Shown: positions 46,830-56,598 of the stretch, one piece after another
Position numbering within the stretch: position 1 is the stretch's first letter
How the letters are laid out: each line of letters opens with the position of its first letter
Assembly: GCF_024347375.1 (NCBI RefSeq)
Contig: NZ_AP025470.1
Coordinates: forward strand, 868,001-932,000
Source: Vibrio coralliirubri
GTDB lineage: Bacteria; Pseudomonadota; Gammaproteobacteria; Enterobacterales; Vibrionaceae
Direction of reading: 5' to 3'
DNA: 64,000 bases
Notes under the pieces: generated by a model
Databases searched by the model: none
What the model was told of the DNA's origin: nothing
The model's input: the letters and a program-made list of their open reading frames with translations, nothing else
Made by a program: the position numbers and the translations under genes

Positions 46830-48389
46830 GTGAATATTCTAGGATATGCACAGAAGCTTGGTAAGGCGTTAATGCTACCAATCGCAACGCTTCCGATTGC
46901 GGCGCTTCTTTTACGTTTAGGTCAAGGCGATCTACTTGATATTCCATTCATGGCGCAAGCTGGTGGTGCTATCTTCGGTAACCTACCATTGCTCTTTGGT
47001 CTAGGTATCGCGATTGGTCTTTCTAAAGACGGTAACGGCGCAGCAGGTCTTGCTGGTGCAGTTGCTTACTTCGTACTAACTGCTACAGCAACGACAATTA
47101 ACGCAGACGTTAACATGTCATTCTTCGGCGGTATCTTCGCAGGTATCATCGCAGGTCACTCTTACAACGCTTTCCACGCGACACGCCTTCCAGAATGGCT
47201 GGCTTTCTTCGCGGGTAAACGTTTAGTACCTATCATGGCCGGTCTATTTGCACTTGTTGCAGGTGCTGTGTCTGGTGTGGTTTGGCCTGGTGTTCAATCT
47301 GGTCTAGACGCACTTGCTCATGCAGTATCAACGTCTGGCGCTATCGGCCAATTCGTTTACGGTACTCTTAACCGTGCACTTATCCCTGTAGGTCTACACC
47401 ACGTATTGAACTCATACTTCTGGTTCGGTATGGGTACATGTCAAGAAATCATCGTTGCTGGTCAAGGCGCATTCGCTAACATCACTCAACTTTGTGTTGA
47501 CCCAGCACTTGCTAAAACTCTAGTTGTTGGCCAAGAGCACACATTCACATTCGCTAACTCTGTAACTCCAGAAATCACTACTGTAGTTAAAGAAGTGACT
47601 GAAACTGTTAAATCTGGCGACCTACACCGTTTCTTCGGCGGCGATAAAGGCGCTGGCGTATTCATGAACGGTTTCTTCCCAGTAATGATGTTCGGTCTAC
47701 CAGGTGCTGCACTTGCAATGTACCTAGCTGCTCCTGCTGAAAAACGTAGCCAAGTTGGTGGCGCACTATTCTCAGTTGCATTCTGTTCATTCCTAACAGG
47801 TATCACAGAACCGCTAGAATTCATGTTCGTATTCCTAGCTCCTGCTCTATACGCAATGCACGCTGTATTTACAGGTCTGTCTCTAGTAGTTGCTAACATG
47901 TTTGGTACTCTGCACGGTTTCGGTTTCTCTGCTGGTCTTATCGACTTCGTATTGAACTGGGGTCTAGCAACTAAACCATTCGTACTACTACTAATCGGTC
48001 TTGGCTTCGGTGCTCTATACTTCTTCACTTTCTCTTTCGCAATCCGCGCTTTCAACTTGAAATCGCCAGGTCGTGAAGATGATGACGAAGCTGTTGCTGC
48101 TCCTGCTGGCGACGCACCAAAGGGCGACCTTGCACGTCAATACTTGAAAGCTCTAGGTGGTCACGAAAACCTAACTTCAATCGACGCTTGTATCACTCGT
48201 CTACGCCTAACTCTTAAAGACCGCTCTGTTGCAGATGAAGTTGTTCTTAAGAAACTAGGTGCTAAAGGTGTGGTTAAACTAGGTGAAAACAACCTACAGG
48301 TTATCCTAGGCCCACTAGCTGAAATCGTAGCTGGCGAAATGAAAGCTATCGGTGCAGGCGAAGACCTATCTGATGTAAAACTTCCATAG
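46830..48389 (+). CDS. nagE: PTS N-acetylglucosamine-specific EIICB component NagE
   Basis: A 519-aa membrane permease phosphorylating GlcNAc during uptake. The IIC domain (about 1-400, eight or more helices) begins LGYAQKLGKALMLPIATLP; the IIB domain has the phosphorylated Cys454 in SIDACITRLRL. The C-terminal IIA domain of E. coli NagE (648 aa) is absent, so EIIA-Glc (Crr) must supply phosphate. A GTG start follows TAGGGGG. It is divergent from nagA. Codon usage is strongly optimised. Confidence 0.95.
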   Translation: MNILGYAQKLGKALMLPIATLPIAALLLRLGQGDLLDIPFMAQAGGAIFGNLPLLFGLGIAIGLSKDGNGAAGLAGAVAYFVLTATATTINADVNMSFFGGIFAGIIAGHSYNAFHATRLPEWLAFFAGKRLVPIMAGLFALVAGAVSGVVWPGVQSGLDALAHAVSTSGAIGQFVYGTLNRALIPVGLHHVLNSYFWFGMGTCQEIIVAGQGAFANITQLCVDPALAKTLVVGQEHTFTFANSVTPEITTVVKEVTETVKSGDLHRFFGGDKGAGVFMNGFFPVMMFGLPGAALAMYLAAPAEKRSQVGGALFSVAFCSFLTGITEPLEFMFVFLAPALYAMHAVFTGLSLVVANMFGTLHGFGFSAGLIDFVLNWGLATKPFVLLLIGLGFGALYFFTFSFAIRAFNLKSPGREDDDEAVAAPAGDAPKGDLARQYLKALGGHENLTSIDACITRLRLTLKDRSVADEVVLKKLGAKGVVKLGENNLQVILGPLAEIVAGEMKAIGAGEDLSDVKLP

Positions 48390-48691
48390 TAAGGGAAGTA
48401 CTTAATTAAGATGTAAAGTTACTCTTAAGTAAGTGTCAAATTGAAAGCCTCCCACATGGGAGGCTTTTTTGTGTCTGCAGTTTAAGATGAGCGAACACGG
48501 TTCGTTCTATTCTTCATCGAATAGTAGAAATAATCGCAATTAACGGACGGTTCTTATTGTGCAAAGGCTAAGAATTGTGGATGATTAGCAACAATGATCT
48601 TTCTATCTTTGACTGGCGCTATAAGCGACCGTTTTCTTGGAGACGAAAGATAACTTTCTCTGACAATACTAAATACATAGAGGTGCTATAG
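48390..48691. other. nagE-glnS gap
   Basis: It contains the nagE terminator and the glnS promoter region, with a TTGACT hexamer near 48618 but no convincing partner -10. No gene is seen. Confidence 0.45.
48444..48471 (+). terminator. Terminator of nagE
   Basis: AAAGCCTCCC and GGGAGGCTTT arms with an ACAT loop, then T6. Confidence 0.92.
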
Positions 48692-50359
48692 ATGAGTGAA
48701 GCTGAGGCTCGTCCATCGAATTTCATTCGCCAAATTATTGATAAAGATTTAGCGGATGGTACACACAGTAGCGTGCATACTCGTTTCCCGCCGGAGCCAA
48801 ATGGCTACCTGCACATTGGTCACGCTAAATCTATTTGCTTGAACTTTGGTATTGCTCAGGACTACCAGGGACAATGTAATCTTCGTTTCGATGATACAAA
48901 CCCTGAAAAAGAAGACGTTGAATACGTTGAGTCAATTAAGAATGATGTAAGCTGGTTAGGCTTCGAATGGTCTGGTGATATTTGTTACTCATCAAACTAC
49001 TTCGATACGCTTTACGCTTATGCTGTGGAATTAATTAATAAAGGCTTAGCGTATGTTGACGAGCTAAGTCCTGATCAAATCCGTGAGTACCGTGGCACGC
49101 TAAAAGAGCCAGGTAAAGCGAGCCCATACCGTGATCGTAGCTCTGAAGAGAACCTAGCGTTGTTTGAAAAAATGCGTGACGGTGGCTTTGAAGAAGGTAA
49201 AGCGTGTCTACGTGCTAAGATCGACATGAGCTCTTCGTTCATGGTTATGCGCGATCCTGTTATCTACCGTGTTCGTTTTGCTCACCACCATCAAACGGCT
49301 GACAAGTGGTGCATTTACCCAATGTACGACTTTACTCACTGTATCTCTGATGCGCTGGAAGGTATTACGCACTCTATCTGTACGCTTGAATTCCAAGATA
49401 ACCGTCGTTTGTACGATTGGGTTCTAGATAACATCACGATTGATTGCCAACCTCGTCAGTACGAGTTTAGCCGCCTGAATCTTGAATACACAGTGATGTC
49501 TAAGCGTAAGCTGAACCAACTTGTGGTTGAAAACCTAGTTCAAGGTTGGGATGACCCACGCATGCCTACTATTTCTGGCCTACGTCGTCGTGGTTTTACT
49601 TCAAGCTCGATTCGTGAATTCTGTAAGCGTATTGGTGTGACTAAGCAAGAGAACATGATTGAGTTCGGTTCACTTGAATCTTGCATCCGTGATGATCTGA
49701 ACGAAAATGCACCTCGTGCAATGGCTGTTCTGGATCCAGTTAAGATCGTTATCGAAAACTACGAAGCAGATACAGTAGAAACGCTAACGGTTGCAAATCA
49801 CCCAAACAAGCCAGAAATGGGTACTCGTGAAGTACCATTTACACGTGAAGTTTGGATTGAGCGTGATGACTTCCGTGAAGAAGCAAACAAAAAGTACAAG
49901 CGTTTGGTTCTAGGTAAAGAAGTTCGTCTACGTGGCGCTTACGTGATCAAAGCTGAACGTATCGAAAAAGATGCAGAAGGCAACATTACGACTATCTTCT
50001 GTTCTTACGACAATGAAACATTGGGTAAGAACCCTGCAGATGGCCGCAAAGTGAAAGGCGTTATCCACTGGGTATCTGCTGATAAAGCGCTGCCTGCTGA
50101 GATTCGTTTGTACGATCGTCTATTCACAGTGCCAAACCCAGCCGCTGCTGATGACTTCGCTGCAACGCTAAACCCTGAATCACTTGTTACGCTAAATGGT
50201 TTTGTTGAACCTAGCTTAGCAGAAGGTGTGGCAGAGCAAGCGTACCAGTTTGAACGTACAGGTTACTTCTGTGTGGATTCGAAAGACTCTAAAGCAGATG
50301 CACTAGTCTTCAACCGTACGGTTGGTCTACGTGATACTTGGGGTAAAACTGAAGCTTAA
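48692..50359 (+). CDS. glnS: Glutaminyl-tRNA synthetase
   Basis: A 555-aa class I aminoacyl-tRNA synthetase charging tRNA-Gln. The HIGH motif is in [15 protein letters not shown], the KMSKS equivalent is VMSKRKL, and [11 protein letters not shown] lies in the ATP-binding region. The C-terminal anticodon-binding beta-barrels end with [14 protein letters not shown]. Length matches E. coli GlnS (554 aa). Confidence 0.98.
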   Translation: MSEAEARPSNFIRQIIDKDLADGTHSSVHTRFPPEPNGYLHIGHAKSICLNFGIAQDYQGQCNLRFDDTNPEKEDVEYVESIKNDVSWLGFEWSGDICYSSNYFDTLYAYAVELINKGLAYVDELSPDQIREYRGTLKEPGKASPYRDRSSEENLALFEKMRDGGFEEGKACLRAKIDMSSSFMVMRDPVIYRVRFAHHHQTADKWCIYPMYDFTHCISDALEGITHSICTLEFQDNRRLYDWVLDNITIDCQPRQYEFSRLNLEYTVMSKRKLNQLVVENLVQGWDDPRMPTISGLRRRGFTSSSIREFCKRIGVTKQENMIEFGSLESCIRDDLNENAPRAMAVLDPVKIVIENYEADTVETLTVANHPNKPEMGTREVPFTREVWIERDDFREEANKKYKRLVLGKEVRLRGAYVIKAERIEKDAEGNITTIFCSYDNETLGKNPADGRKVKGVIHWVSADKALPAEIRLYDRLFTVPNPAAADDFAATLNPESLVTLNGFVEPSLAEGVAEQAYQFERTGYFCVDSKDSKADALVFNRTVGLRDTWGKTEA

Positions 50360-50394
50360 TGCTTAAGTATTTAGTTTGTTAAAAACGACCCAAT

Positions 50395-50422
50395 AAAAAA
50401 CCGGCTTAGAGCCGGTTTTTTT
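50395..50422. terminator. Bidirectional terminator, glnS / prepilin
   Basis: AAAAAACCGGCT and AGCCGGTTTTTTT arms with a short loop, between converging genes. Confidence 0.92.
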
Positions 50423-50491
50423 GTATCTTAAATTTGATTACTAAGGCGCTTCTAGTGACCAACTGGCGTTTTAAGCACTAGAGCCAGAGCT

Positions 50492-51109
50492 TTAGGGATT
50501 ATTAGGGTCTTGTTGGGTTACTTCACCCGTGCGTGAGTTGTACCAGAAAACATAACCTGCATTTCCAGGATCGCTGTCGAAATCGACTCCAGTGTAGATG
50601 TAGTAGCAAAGCGCGAGTTTGTTTTGAGGAGTACCGTCTTTGGCAACAAAACTATGGTTTTGACGGCGGGTAATAAAATCAAAATTGTTGGACTGATTCG
50701 GGTCTGTGGTAGCGGTTAGGTCGGTTGTCATAATGGCATTCCATATTGACACACACCCTTGATCACCTTGACCTATGTTGTAAGGCTGCCCCATAGGGTT
50801 ACCTTTATCGACGCCAAGTGGGTAGCCGACGTCATTTATGTCCAATTGAGCATTGCCGTCTGCGTCTTCGCCAAAACCTGGCATGTCATTCATTTCAGCG
50901 TTGCCGCCGCCGCTGACTAGCCATTTACTGTGAGCAAACGTGATCGCACTTTGAAATTGAGATTGAGCAGCGTCAAACAGAGCGATACGGCCATCGGTTT
51001 GAATGTTAAGAAAACGGGGAAGGGCAACAACAGCAAGTACGGCGATAATCACCACAACAACCAACATCTCAATTAAAGTAAAAGCCTTAACTAGCGGGAT
51101 TCTTTTCAT
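50492..51109 (-). CDS. Orphan type IV prepilin-like protein (MshA-like N-terminus)
   Basis: A 205-aa protein with a type IV prepilin N-terminus: short basic leader MKRIPLVKA, then FTLIEMLVVVVIIAVLAVVA with Glu at +5. The residue before the cleavage site is Ala9, not the usual Gly, so processing by the prepilin peptidase may be less efficient. The PRFLNIQTDGR segment resembles MSHA-type pilins. Residues 82-93 form an EF-hand-like loop (D82-x-D84-x-N86-xxx-D90-xx-D93). Two cysteines (C119 and near C-terminus, LALCYYIY) may make a disulfide. No other pilus gene is nearby. It is separated from fur by a terminator. Confidence 0.83.
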   Translation of the reverse strand: MKRIPLVKAFTLIEMLVVVVIIAVLAVVALPRFLNIQTDGRIALFDAAQSQFQSAITFAHSKWLVSGGGNAEMNDMPGFGEDADGNAQLDINDVGYPLGVDKGNPMGQPYNIGQGDQGCVSIWNAIMTTDLTATTDPNQSNNFDFITRRQNHSFVAKDGTPQNKLALCYYIYTGVDFDSDPGNAGYVFWYNSRTGEVTQQDPNNP

Positions 51110-51132
51110 GGATACTTTATGGAGCCCTATAT

Positions 51133-51159
51133 AAAAAACGCCGGCCTAAGCCAGCGTTC
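51133..51159 (-). terminator. Terminator of fur
   Basis: On the minus strand AACGCTGGC pairs with GCCGGCGTT, loop TTAG, then a T6 run, between fur and the prepilin gene. Confidence 0.88.
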
Positions 51160-51163
51160 TGTA

Positions 51164-51613
51164 TTACTTCTTCGCTTTATGCGCGTCTGGATTGCCTTTG
51201 CAATCTCCGCTAATGCTTTTGCCGTACAAGTACAAACTGTGGTTTGTTAGTTGCACGTTGTAACGCTGAGCAATCTCTTTTTGTCTTTCTTCGATGATGT
51301 CATCAGAGAATTCGATCACTTCGCCACAATCTAAACATACAAGGTGGTCGTGGTGGTGCTGTGTAGAAAGTTCAAATACAGACTTGCCGCCTTCGAAGTG
51401 GTGACGAGTTACAATGCCAGCGTCATCGAATTGGTTAAGTACTCGATAAACGGTTGCAAGACCGATTTCTTCACCTAGGTCGATCAGCTTCTTATATAAA
51501 TCTTCAGCACTAATATGTTGGCAGTCTGGCTGTTGTAATACTTCTAAAATTTTGAGCCGTGGAAGGGTCACTTTAAGACCTGCATCTTTTAGCGCTTGAT
51601 TATTGTCTGACAT
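51164..51613 (-). CDS. fur: Ferric uptake regulator Fur
   Basis: A 149-aa iron-dependent repressor. The N-terminal winged helix (LKVTLPRLKILEVLQ, GLATVYRVLNQF) is followed by the metal-binding dimerisation domain with HHHDHLVCLDCGEV. A second Cys in SISGDCKGNP is the usual C-terminal zinc residue. The start at 51613 is chosen because AGGAAAG precedes it and it gives the family N-terminus. fldA lies 0.8 kb upstream, close to the E. coli fldA-fur arrangement but with a divergent DUF4442 gene inserted between. Confidence 0.97.
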   Translation of the reverse strand: MSDNNQALKDAGLKVTLPRLKILEVLQQPDCQHISAEDLYKKLIDLGEEIGLATVYRVLNQFDDAGIVTRHHFEGGKSVFELSTQHHHDHLVCLDCGEVIEFSDDIIEERQKEIAQRYNVQLTNHSLYLYGKSISGDCKGNPDAHKAKK

Positions 51614-51820
51614 ATACTTTCCTGTTGATGATCTGCAGCAATTAACAGAATTCAATATTAATACCATTATAGTTTAGTCAGGCATAACAATAAACCACGA
51701 ACTTCAAAGGGTTACTTACTGACATCACAATCTGTTTTGTAAATTGGAAGTATCTCACTTATAGTAGAGGTACGACCAGTCAAGGTGACGGTGTTTCTGA
51801 TATGAACATGGAATGTTGTT

Positions 51821-52327
51821 ATGAATAAGCAACTCGCAAAAATATATAAACCCAACATTGTAAAATTTGCTCTTAATATTTGGCCTCCCTTTTGGGGAGC
51901 GGGTATTCGAATAGCCCACATTAGCGCTGACTTTAGGGTTGTTAAGACAGTACTTAAACTACGCAGGTGGAATAAGAACGCCAATCGTACTCAATATGGC
52001 GGCAGTATTTTTTCTCTTACCGATCCCGTTTACTCATTGATGTTAATGGGAATTTTAGGTGAGCGGTATTATGTTTGGGATAAAGAAGCGAGCATTAATT
52101 TCATCAAGCCGGGGCAATCGGACTTGTATGCAGATTTTGAGATAAGCCAAGGGCAGCTTGACGATATCTATCGTCAGACGCAACTCGGTGAAAAGTGTTT
52201 CCCCGAATTTATTATTCACGTGAAAGATAAGCAGGGTAATGTGGTTTCAGAAATTCAACGCACCCTCTATGTAAGAAAGAAGCCGCAATTTAGAGATGAC
52301 GATGAAACATTAGAAGCTGAGTGCTAA
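51821..52327 (+). CDS. DUF4442 hotdog-fold protein (PaaI-like thioesterase-like)
   Basis: A 168-aa protein of the DUF4442 family in the hotdog superfamily. The segment NRTQYGGSIFSLTDPVYSLMLMGIL corresponds to the central hotdog helix region, and the family is predicted to act on acyl-thioesters; activity here is inference. It is divergent from fur and converges on fldA. In E. coli this slot has no such gene. Confidence 0.82.
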   Translation: MNKQLAKIYKPNIVKFALNIWPPFWGAGIRIAHISADFRVVKTVLKLRRWNKNANRTQYGGSIFSLTDPVYSLMLMGILGERYYVWDKEASINFIKPGQSDLYADFEISQGQLDDIYRQTQLGEKCFPEFIIHVKDKQGNVVSEIQRTLYVRKKPQFRDDDETLEAEC

Positions 52328-52346
52328 TTAATAGATTTTAAATAGC

Positions 52347-52374
52347 AAAAAACCTCCTATAAGGAGGTTTTTTT
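52347..52374. terminator. Bidirectional terminator, DUF4442 gene / fldA
   Basis: AAAAAACCTCC and GGAGGTTTTTTT arms around TATAA, between converging genes. Confidence 0.9.
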
Positions 52375-52424
52375 CATATCTACATAATGGTTATTAATTG
52401 TAACAATTAACAACCACTAGAGAA

Positions 52425-52958
52425 TTAGTCTTCTAGCTCTGCTAGGCACATCTCTTCGTGGATTTGTTTAACCCAGTTAGATACGCGCTCATCAGTTAGC
52501 TCAGGTTGACGGTCTTCATCGATACATAGACCAACGAATTGGCTGTCATCGCCTTCAACTAAACCTTTCGATGCTTCGAATTCGTAGCCTTCAGTTGATG
52601 TGTGACCTAGGATAGTACCGCCTTTCGCTTCAACGATGTCACGGATAGTACCCATAGCATCACAGAAGTATTCTGCGTAATCTTCTTGGTCGCCACAACC
52701 AAAGATAGCAACAAGCTTAGTTGAGAAATCAATAGCTTCTAGCTCTGGGAAAAAGTCATCCCAATCACATTGTGCTTCGCCGTAGTACCACGTAGGGATA
52801 CCAAGCAGCAGTAGATCGAAGTTATTGATATCTTCTTTGCTGCTTTTTGCAATGTCTTGAACGTGAACGAGCTGTTTGCTCAATTGCTTTTGAATCATCT
52901 TAGCAACAGCTTCAGTGTTACCTGTATCGCTACCAAAGAAGAGACCTACACTTGCCAT
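52425..52958 (-). CDS. fldA: Flavodoxin FldA
   Basis: A 177-aa long-chain flavodoxin, a low-potential FMN electron carrier. The phosphate-binding loop is GSDTGNTEAVAK, and FMN-stacking regions are GIPTWYYGE and FGCGDQEDYAEYF. The start at 52958 gives MASVGLFFGSDTGN with AAAGG upstream; an ATG at 52976 lies before that ribosome-binding site. It is followed on the same strand by nothing cotranscribed, and a DUF2788 gene lies upstream. Confidence 0.96.
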   Translation of the reverse strand: MASVGLFFGSDTGNTEAVAKMIQKQLSKQLVHVQDIAKSSKEDINNFDLLLLGIPTWYYGEAQCDWDDFFPELEAIDFSTKLVAIFGCGDQEDYAEYFCDAMGTIRDIVEAKGGTILGHTSTEGYEFEASKGLVEGDDSQFVGLCIDEDRQPELTDERVSNWVKQIHEEMCLAELED

Positions 52959-53016
52959 AGAATCATTACCTTTCATTTTGTCTGTTGTCGGTGTAATAAA
53001 GTTCGGAAGAGAATCG

Positions 53017-53235
53017 TTAGATCCCAGTTCCTTCCCAGCTTAGTTGGATTATCCCTTTGGCGATAAAACCCGCACAGCCAAGGAAAAGTACTAACCATAC
53101 GATGCGACGACCAAATGGAGGAACATTTCCCTGCTTGAGAACGTCCTTAATTGCCATACCGATTAAAAAGAAAATCGCGGCAAACAGGAGATCTAAACCA
53201 ACAGATTCGATGATGTTCATGTAGTCGTAAAGCAT
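53017..53235 (-). CDS. DUF2788 small membrane protein
   Basis: A 72-aa protein with two hydrophobic helices (about residues 13-31 and 45-64) separated by DVLKQGNVPPFGRR, the pattern of DUF2788. It occupies the position of LexA-regulated ybfE between ybfF and fldA in E. coli, but is unrelated to it. The start at 53235 has AAGGTTCCC before it. Function unknown. Confidence 0.85.
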   Translation of the reverse strand: MLYDYMNIIESVGLDLLFAAIFFLIGMAIKDVLKQGNVPPFGRRIVWLVLFLGCAGFIAKGIIQLSWEGTGI

Positions 53236-53343
53236 GGGAACCTTATATACCAATTTTGCTTGGGCGCACTATATCACTGTTGTGAGATAAAGTTAATCTG
53301 CAGTAATTACACAGCTCTCATTTATCTGCACGAAAAAGCGCAG

Positions 53344-54105
53344 TTAAGCGATGAATTTTCTAATTGCTCGAAGTACTTCTGCTGGTTTTTCAGCATGCAG
53401 CCAGTGACCGGTGTTGGCAATGACGTGCGCTTTTGCGTTAGAAAATTGCTGCTGAACGGCTGCTTGATGTTCTGCTGTGAGGTAATCAGAATCCCCGCCT
53501 TTTATGAGTAAGGTTTTGACCGAGGTTTTCTCGATCGGTTCCCAGCCAATGATGTGCGCGTAATTAGCGAGCAGTGATGCGACGTTAAAGCGCCACTCCA
53601 TGATGCCTTGCTCTGTTTTGAACAAAGATTTGGTTAAAAACTGGCGAACGCCATCGATCTCGATATGTTTTGCGAGAACCTTGAGTGCGTCTGAGCGTGA
53701 AGTCGGTTTTTCTTCTATCACGGCTTGTAGGCCTGCGAATACGTTGTCGTGGCGACTTTGAGTGTACGCGACTGGCGCCATATCCAAGACAATCAATTTA
53801 TGCAGTGCAAGATGCTGTGTCATTGCCATCGCTACTTTGCCACCCATCGAGTGACCAATCACAGTGACGTCTTCTAACTTAAGATCATGCAGCAGTTGAG
53901 CCACGTCTTGTGCCATCGCTTGATAGTTATGAGTGTCACTATGGAAGGATTGACCGTGGTTGCGGAGATCAATACTAAGTACCTGATGATCGGCTTTTAG
54001 ATCCCTAGCGAGCAAGCCAAGGTTGTCCAGATTACCGAATAATCCATGGATCAAAACAATGGTGTGACCCTCACCTTCAATTTTATAGTTGAGCTGTACT
54101 GACAT
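53344..54105 (-). CDS. ybfF: Alpha/beta hydrolase (esterase) YbfF
   Basis: A 253-aa alpha/beta hydrolase. The oxyanion motif VLIHGLFGNLDNLG, the nucleophile elbow GHSMGGK and the late His in ANTGHWLHAEKP all match E. coli YbfF (254 aa), an acyl-CoA esterase. The start at 54105 gives the right length; ATG at 54120 is an alternative. It is divergent from seqA and, with fldA and fur nearby, repeats the E. coli pgm-seqA-ybfF-fldA-fur order. Confidence 0.94.
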   Translation of the reverse strand: MSVQLNYKIEGEGHTIVLIHGLFGNLDNLGLLARDLKADHQVLSIDLRNHGQSFHSDTHNYQAMAQDVAQLLHDLKLEDVTVIGHSMGGKVAMAMTQHLALHKLIVLDMAPVAYTQSRHDNVFAGLQAVIEEKPTSRSDALKVLAKHIEIDGVRQFLTKSLFKTEQGIMEWRFNVASLLANYAHIIGWEPIEKTSVKTLLIKGGDSDYLTAEHQAAVQQQFSNAKAHVIANTGHWLHAEKPAEVLRAIRKFIA

Positions 54106-54198
54106 TTTTATCTTATTCATGGTGGGTTTGACGTAGAGTATCCGCGCGGATCTCGCTATAATCCCCCAGAGTTTAAACATTGAGATTGTGAAAAGCGA

Positions 54199-54738
54199 AT
54201 GAAAACAATTGAGGTTGATGAGGACCTATACCGTTTTATTGCGGGTCAGACAGAACGTATTGGCGAAAGCGCTTCAGATATTCTGCGCCGCTTGTTACAG
54301 GTTGATAGCCAAGGCATGGCTCCGTTCGAAGAGATCGTTGAGCCAAAAGGTATCGTTGTTAGCAAAGAGGTAGGCTTTACTCCAGAGAAGTTCGATGGCG
54401 TTAAAGAAATGCGCTCACTACTAATATCAGATGAGTTTGCATCACTAAAGAAAGCCATTGATCGTTTCATGCTTGTGTTATCAACACTGCATAAAATCGA
54501 CCCTTTAAGCTTTTCAGAAGCAACTCAAGTAAAAGGCCGTAAGCGCGTTTACTTTGCAGATAACGAAGCGACGTTGCTAGCAAACGGCAACACGACTAAG
54601 CCTAAAGCTATTCCACAAAGTCCTTTTTGGGTTATTACTAATAACAATACAAGCCGAAAAAGACAGATGGTTGAGCAGCTTATGAGCCGCATGAGTTTCC
54701 AAGCAGAATTGATAGAAAAAGTAACAGGTTCAATTTAA
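54199..54738 (+). CDS. seqA: Replication initiation regulator SeqA
   Basis: A 179-aa protein that binds hemimethylated GATC sites, sequestering oriC and organising new DNA. The N-terminal oligomerisation motif is MKTIEVDEDLYRFIAGQTERIGES in two parts, followed by a variable linker and the C-terminal DNA-binding domain (KVKGRKRVYFAD-type, here QVKGRKRVYFAD; IPQSPFWVITNNNTSRKR). It precedes pgm, as in E. coli, but a terminator separates them here. Confidence 0.97.
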   Translation: MKTIEVDEDLYRFIAGQTERIGESASDILRRLLQVDSQGMAPFEEIVEPKGIVVSKEVGFTPEKFDGVKEMRSLLISDEFASLKKAIDRFMLVLSTLHKIDPLSFSEATQVKGRKRVYFADNEATLLANGNTTKPKAIPQSPFWVITNNNTSRKRQMVEQLMSRMSFQAELIEKVTGSI

Positions 54739-54752
54739 CGAAATCTGATTTA

Positions 54753-54797
54753 AACCTCATAATATCCATGGATAAGAAGATATTATGAGGTTTTTTT
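54753..54797 (+). terminator. Terminator between seqA and pgm
   Basis: AACCTCATAATATC and GATATTATGAGGTT arms form a 14-bp stem followed by T7, 34 bp before the pgm start. Confidence 0.92.
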
Positions 54798-54830
54798 GTT
54801 TTTAAATTTTATATATAAGGATGTCGAAAA

Positions 54831-56477
54831 ATGGCTATGCACCCTCGTGCTGGGCAGAAAGCTCAGCAGGAAGATCTTCATAATATCCCGGCTTTAGTTG
54901 CTAACTATTTCTTACAGCAACCGGATGCTACTAACCCAGATCATAAAGTACTTTTCGGTACTTCAGGTCACCGCGGTACAGCAGACAAATCAACATTTAA
55001 CGAAAACCACATTCTAGCAATTGCACAAGCGGTTGCTGAAGTTCGTGCCGAGCAAGGTACAACTGGCCCTCTTTTCTTAGGTAAAGATACTCACGCTCTA
55101 TCTGAGCCTGCATTCTCTACGGTTATCGAAGTGCTTGTAGCGAACGGTGTTGAAGTTATTATTCAAGAAAACAACGGCTTTACTCCAACACCTGGTATCT
55201 CGCACGCGATTCTTACGCACAACCTAGTGAATGACAAAAAAGCTGATGGCATTGTTATCACGCCTTCACATAATCCACCTCAAGACGGCGGTATTAAATA
55301 CAACCCGACACACGGTGGCCCGGCTGAAGCTGAATTGACTCAAGCGATTGAAGACCGTGCGAACGTGATCATTGCTGAGCAAATGCAAGGTGTTAAGCGT
55401 ACGCCTATCGCACATGCTAAACAGTCTGAGCTAGTAAAAGAAGTTGACCTAGTGGCGCCATACGTCGCTGATTTGGTTAACGTTGTGGATATGGAAGCGA
55501 TCCAGAAAGCAAACATCAAGATTGGTGTTGATCCACTGGGTGGCAGCGGTATTGATTACTGGCGTCAAATTGGTAAAGCGTACAACCTAGATCTTACTCT
55601 GGTAAGTGAAGCGGTGGACCCTTCATTCCAATTCATGTCTCTAGATAAAGATGGCGTGGTTCGTATGGACTGTTCTTCTCCATACGCAATGGCAGGCTTA
55701 CTGGCGCTTAAAGACGAGTACGCTCTAGCGTTTGGTAACGACCCAGATTACGATCGCCACGGTATCGTGACACCTAAAGGCTTGATGAATCCAAACCACT
55801 TCTTAGCGGTTTGTATTGATTACCTATACCGTAACCGTGAAGGTTGGGGTAAAGACGTTGCTGTTGGTAAGACACTGGTATCAAGTGCATTAATCGATCG
55901 CGTAGTTGCTGACTTAGGTCGTGAGCTTTGCGAAGTGCCAGTTGGTTTCAAATGGTTCGTTGATGGTCTATACAACGGCCAGTTTGGTTTTGGTGGTGAA
56001 GAGAGTGCAGGTGCTTCTTTCCTACGTAAAGACGGTACGCCTTGGTCAACAGATAAAGATGGCCTGATTCTTTGCCTACTTGCGGCTGAGATCACTGCTG
56101 TGACGGGTAAGAACCCACAAGAATACTACGAAGAGCTTGCCGCTAAACACGGTGAATCTAAGTATAACCGTATTCAAGCGGTAGCAAATGGCGCACAAAA
56201 AGACGTGCTTAAAAAGCTATCTCCAGAGATGGTTTCTGCTGAGACGCTGGCTGGTGATGCAATTACTGCACGTTTAACACACGCTCCAGGTAACGGTGCT
56301 GCGATTGGTGGCTTGAAAGTGACAACTGAGAACGGCTGGTTTGCTGCGCGTCCATCAGGCACTGAAGACATCTACAAGATCTACTGTGAAAGCTTTAAGG
56401 GTGAAGAGCACCTGAAAGCAATCGAAGCAGAAGCTCAAGAGATTGTTAACCAAGTATTTGCAGCCGCTGGCCTATAA
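54831..56477 (+). CDS. pgm: Phosphoglucomutase (alpha-D-glucose phosphate-specific)
   Basis: A 548-aa enzyme that interconverts glucose-1-P and glucose-6-P. The phosphoserine loop is [12 protein letters not shown], the metal loop [10 protein letters not shown], the sugar-binding loop [10 protein letters not shown], and the phosphate loop [12 protein letters not shown]. The opening [21 protein letters not shown] is typical. Its location after seqA is conserved. Confidence 0.97.
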   Translation: MAMHPRAGQKAQQEDLHNIPALVANYFLQQPDATNPDHKVLFGTSGHRGTADKSTFNENHILAIAQAVAEVRAEQGTTGPLFLGKDTHALSEPAFSTVIEVLVANGVEVIIQENNGFTPTPGISHAILTHNLVNDKKADGIVITPSHNPPQDGGIKYNPTHGGPAEAELTQAIEDRANVIIAEQMQGVKRTPIAHAKQSELVKEVDLVAPYVADLVNVVDMEAIQKANIKIGVDPLGGSGIDYWRQIGKAYNLDLTLVSEAVDPSFQFMSLDKDGVVRMDCSSPYAMAGLLALKDEYALAFGNDPDYDRHGIVTPKGLMNPNHFLAVCIDYLYRNREGWGKDVAVGKTLVSSALIDRVVADLGRELCEVPVGFKWFVDGLYNGQFGFGGEESAGASFLRKDGTPWSTDKDGLILCLLAAEITAVTGKNPQEYYEELAAKHGESKYNRIQAVANGAQKDVLKKLSPEMVSAETLAGDAITARLTHAPGNGAAIGGLKVTTENGWFAARPSGTEDIYKIYCESFKGEEHLKAIEAEAQEIVNQVFAAAGL

Positions 56478-56515
56478 TCGAATCTCGATTACTAGAGTTG
56501 CTACGTAAATAGAAG

Positions 56516-56546
56516 AAGGGTTGATGTGAAAGCATCAACCCTTTTT
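56516..56546. terminator. Terminator between pgm and DUF1853 gene
   Basis: AAGGGTTGATG and CATCAACCCTT arms with a TGAAAG loop, then T5. It can serve both converging genes. Confidence 0.9.
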
Positions 56547-56598
56547 ATTTGTGTTGGTTTCGTATAATTGGGAAAGGTAACTGAGTTAGCTCAGACGA

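Noticed and set aside
47486..48055. 189-codon frame antisense to nagE
   Set aside because: Complete overlap with a highly codon-biased gene; no start signal and no recognisable motif.
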